Below are positions 24,167-26,244 of a stretch of 26,244 nucleotides of DNA, piece by piece; positions within the stretch are counted from its first letter, which is position 1, and each line of letters starts with the position of its first letter. The stretch covers positions 1-26,244 of the forward strand of contig CAYNJG010000087.1 of assembly GCA_964397295.1 (NCBI GenBank), given 5' to 3'. Position numbers and translations under genes: made by a program. The notes beneath the pieces are model-generated. The model saw nothing but the letters and a program-made list of their open reading frames with translations, made no database searches and was not told the origin of the DNA. This DNA comes from CAYNJG01 sp964397295 (lineage in GTDB: Bacteria; Planctomycetota; Planctomycetia; Pirellulales; Pirellulaceae).

Positions 24167-24778
24167 ATGTATCGTCGCTTCGGAAAATCGTTGCTTGATG
24201 TTTTGGTAGCGTCAACGCTGTTGTTCTGCTTTTCGCCAGTATTGTTGGCGACAGCAGTCTTGGTCCGAACTCGATTGGGGACGCCTATTGTGTTCTCTCA
24301 AGAGCGAATCGGAAAAGACAGCAAGCAATTCACGGTCTACAAGTTTCGTTCGATGACCGACGGCCGGGACGAATCTGGCAAACTTTTGCCGGATGACGAC
24401 CGACTGACCGCGACGGGAAAGTTGCTTCGTGCGACTAGCCTGGACGAACTGCCGCAACTGTGGAATGTGTTGCGGGGAGAGATGTCGTTGATTGGTCCTC
24501 GCCCGTTGATTGTCGAATATCTCCCTCTGTACAACTCGCACCAAGCGAGGCGACATGAAGTGCGACCGGGCATCACTGGTTGGGCGCAGGTCAATGGTCG
24601 CAACTCGCTTCTTTGGGAAGACCGCTTCGATCACGATGTCTATTACGTAGACAACCTTAACGCGCTATTCGATCTCAAAATCCTCTTGTTGACTGTGCAG
24701 AAAGTTCTGATGCGCAGTGACGTAAACAGCCAAAACAAGGTTCCATTGGAAAAGTTCCAAGGAACTGCTGAGGATTAG
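24167..24778 (+). CDS. PglC-like monotopic phosphoglycosyl transferase
   Basis: The 203-residue enzyme transfers a phospho-sugar from a UDP-sugar to undecaprenyl phosphate, the first membrane step of glycan assembly. It has the minimal PglC-like size. A single hydrophobic re-entrant segment lies at about 10-33 (DVLVASTLLFCFSPVLLATA), followed by a basic patch and VFSQERIGKDSKQFTVYKFRSM. The catalytic dyad D93-E94 is in SLDELPQLWNVLRGEMSLIGPRP, and RPGITGWAQVNGRN follows near 137. All family signatures are intact. The ATG at 24167 is the normal start for the family; no clear ribosome-binding site is seen. It diverges from the DegT-like gene across 240 bases, and its stop overlaps that of the convergent kinase gene by 4 bases. 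The sugar specificity cannot be read. Confidence 0.92.
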   Translation: MYRRFGKSLLDVLVASTLLFCFSPVLLATAVLVRTRLGTPIVFSQERIGKDSKQFTVYKFRSMTDGRDESGKLLPDDDRLTATGKLLRATSLDELPQLWNVLRGEMSLIGPRPLIVEYLPLYNSHQARRHEVRPGITGWAQVNGRNSLLWEDRFDHDVYYVDNLNALFDLKILLLTVQKVLMRSDVNSQNKVPLEKFQGTAED

Positions 24779-26142
24779 GTGCGGAACCACGACATAACGA
24801 GCAACGCAAGAAGAGCACCAACAAGCATTGCGAGTGGTACCACAACGGAAAGAACCAGCGTTAAATTGGAAAGCGAAACAGATTCGCGTGTCGTGTTGGA
24901 AGGTGCCGCGTCCGTTACCACAACGGGTGGCGAGCTTTTTTTAATAATACGAGTTTCCTCCGACGCAGCTGAAAGCGGATGTGTGCTTTCCGATAGCTGA
25001 CTTGGACTACTGGTTTGTGAGTTCTGACTCGATTGCGAGTCGTCGTACTCGATTGCTGTATCGTGAACACCTGGAAGTGGTGCTGCTTTCCAATGGCTTC
25101 CCTGTGAGACGGATGTCGGAAGCTCATATTTCTCACGCGCCCATGGTTCCAGACGCTGAGCAACTTCGCTCGCCGATTGAATACGACGTGCAGCTTCTTT
25201 TTCCATCATGTCTGCGATGACATCGACAAACTCCTCGCTGACGTCGGGATTTAGCCGCCGTGGGTGCCATGGCATTTCTTCCAGATGGCGACGGATCTTG
25301 TCTTTGGTGCGCCCGCCAGGGAAGGGGACTTTCGCCGTAACCGCATAGTACAGCGTGCAGCCTAACGAGTAGATGTCGCTGCTGGCGTGAACTTTTGATG
25401 GATCGCGGATTTGTTCGGGGGATAGATAATCGGCGGTCCCCACAATCTTGCCAGCTCGGGGATCTTTATCGCCCTCGTGAAGGAATCCGGCGAGTCCGAG
25501 GTCGGACAACTTAGCTTCGCCATCCGGCGAGACCAAAATGTTACCCGGCTTAATGTCTCGATGGATCAGGCCACGTTCGTGAGCATGCGTGAGCCCCACA
25601 GCAATTTGCGTGACGATCGATGCTGCCTGCACCATGCTAAGACGACCATCGATTCGGACCAATCGGCGTAGGTCCGTACCAGGCACGAACTCGGTCACAA
25701 GAAAGTAAGTCTGCCCGTCTTGCCCAGCGTCGTAGGCTCTTACAAGTCTTGGGTGATCGAGTTCCGCTTGCGTTCGTATTTCGCGAGTAAAGCTGGCGAT
25801 TGCGGATGGCGTTGATTTCTCTTGTGGCAAAACTTTGATTGCGACTTCGCGTCCCATCATGGCGTGACGGCCTTTGAAGACCTGCCCCATACCACCTTGG
25901 CCTAACCAGTCAGTAATGATGTAACTGCCGAGCGTGAACTTGGAACGACCGCGGAGCAATTGTTGCGACTGATAGTCTGTGATCACATTCGAATGCACAA
26001 GCTGACTAGCAAGTGCTTCGTCACTGAGTTTGAATTTCTGCTGCCGAAGACTTCGTTTCGCAGTCTCGATTTGTTCATCCGTCACCAGCTTGCTCTGTAG
26101 AGCAATTTGCACGAAGGGCTTGTCTGTCTTTTGTTTTGACAC
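24775..26142 (-). CDS. Membrane-anchored Hanks-type Ser/Thr protein kinase
   Basis: The 455-residue protein starts at a GTG. Residues 1-66 form an extension ending in NVITDYQSQQLLRGRSKF, which precedes the kinase domain in many planctomycete kinases. The kinase domain (about 72-335) has the glycine loop GQGGMGQVFKG at 81-91, K103 in VAIKVL, E121 in helix C, HRDIKPGN at 194-201 with catalytic D196, DLG at 214-216 in place of DFG, and the activation segment GTADYLSPEQ. It should be active. A Ser/Gln/Thr-rich linker (about 340-420) leads to one hydrophobic segment (about 425-450) and a cytoplasm-inside tail anchor with almost nothing beyond. There is no extracellular sensor domain. The 102 bases upstream hold no clear promoter. 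Confidence 0.93.
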   Translation of the reverse strand: MSKQKTDKPFVQIALQSKLVTDEQIETAKRSLRQQKFKLSDEALASQLVHSNVITDYQSQQLLRGRSKFTLGSYIITDWLGQGGMGQVFKGRHAMMGREVAIKVLPQEKSTPSAIASFTREIRTQAELDHPRLVRAYDAGQDGQTYFLVTEFVPGTDLRRLVRIDGRLSMVQAASIVTQIAVGLTHAHERGLIHRDIKPGNILVSPDGEAKLSDLGLAGFLHEGDKDPRAGKIVGTADYLSPEQIRDPSKVHASSDIYSLGCTLYYAVTAKVPFPGGRTKDKIRRHLEEMPWHPRRLNPDVSEEFVDVIADMMEKEAARRIQSASEVAQRLEPWAREKYELPTSVSQGSHWKAAPLPGVHDTAIEYDDSQSSQNSQTSSPSQLSESTHPLSAASEETRIIKKSSPPVVVTDAAPSNTTRESVSLSNLTLVLSVVVPLAMLVGALLALLVMSWFRT

Positions 26143-26244
26143 GCAGTGCTTTGCTTGGGCGGAATAGAAGGCAGTTTTATTGGACGCTTATTCTACCCAT
26201 CACAGATTCATTGGCGAGAGTAAATCGTTTGTACTCTATGTATC

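Noticed and set aside
1..26244. Mobile elements, CRISPR arrays, tRNA or rRNA genes, attachment sites
   Set aside because: Looked for across the window; no transposase, integrase, regular repeat array or cloverleaf-like sequence was seen, though weak RNA structures cannot be excluded by eye.

Overview
The window looks like chromosomal DNA of a planctomycete, most likely of the Pirellulaceae/Rhodopirellula type. This is inferred from gene content, not from a database search. The pointers are two secreted FGly-type sulfatases, a Ser/Thr kinase with the planctomycete-style N-terminal extension, a surface protein with DUF11/CARDB-like repeats, a protein with two GYF_2 domains, a very large secreted beta-propeller/HEAT-like protein, and mostly weak Shine-Dalgarno sequences with several GTG starts. 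There is no sign of phage, insertion sequences, CRISPR or tRNA genes. No gene-free stretch exceeds 300 bases; the largest gaps are 223, 206 and 240 bases.

Layout, left to right. (1) 1-1748: the end of serC and complete serA on the + strand, two steps of serine synthesis. (2) 1855-3549: a membrane M48-type metallopeptidase and a free-standing BON-domain protein. (3) 3653-7465: a 1270-residue secreted protein built from two diverged copies of the same arrangement (beta-rich module plus propeller-like domain) and a HEAT-like tail. (4) 7556-12556: two sulfatases on the + strand flanking a minus-strand oligosaccharide flippase. (5) 12656-14412: tpx (thiol peroxidase) followed 2 bases later by an exported OB-fold/endonuclease-exonuclease-phosphatase protein. 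(6) 14557-15360: a double GYF_2 protein. (7) 15387-17657, minus strand: gluQRS, a predicted nucleotidyltransferase overlapping it in a TAATG junction, and a YbaN/DUF454 membrane protein. (8) 17771-20284, minus strand: the repeat surface protein, ending in the clearest intrinsic terminator of the window. (9) 20417-24778: a small TPR protein, then a glycan-type cluster in which a FemAB/GNAT-like transferase, a methyltransferase and an unusual DegT-like PLP enzyme run leftwards, with a PglC-like phosphoglycosyl transferase diverging to the right. (10) 24775-26142, minus strand: a membrane-anchored Ser/Thr kinase whose stop codon overlaps that of the phosphoglycosyl transferase gene.

How the parts may fit together (inference). 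The phosphoglycosyl transferase would load a sugar phosphate onto a polyprenyl phosphate, the aminotransferase, methyltransferase and FemAB-like enzyme would modify the glycan or its precursor, and the distant flippase could export such material. The sulfatases and the exported nuclease suggest scavenging of sulfated polysaccharide and nucleic acid from outside the cell. The least explained parts are the duplicated giant secreted protein and the nucleotidyltransferase coupled to gluQRS.
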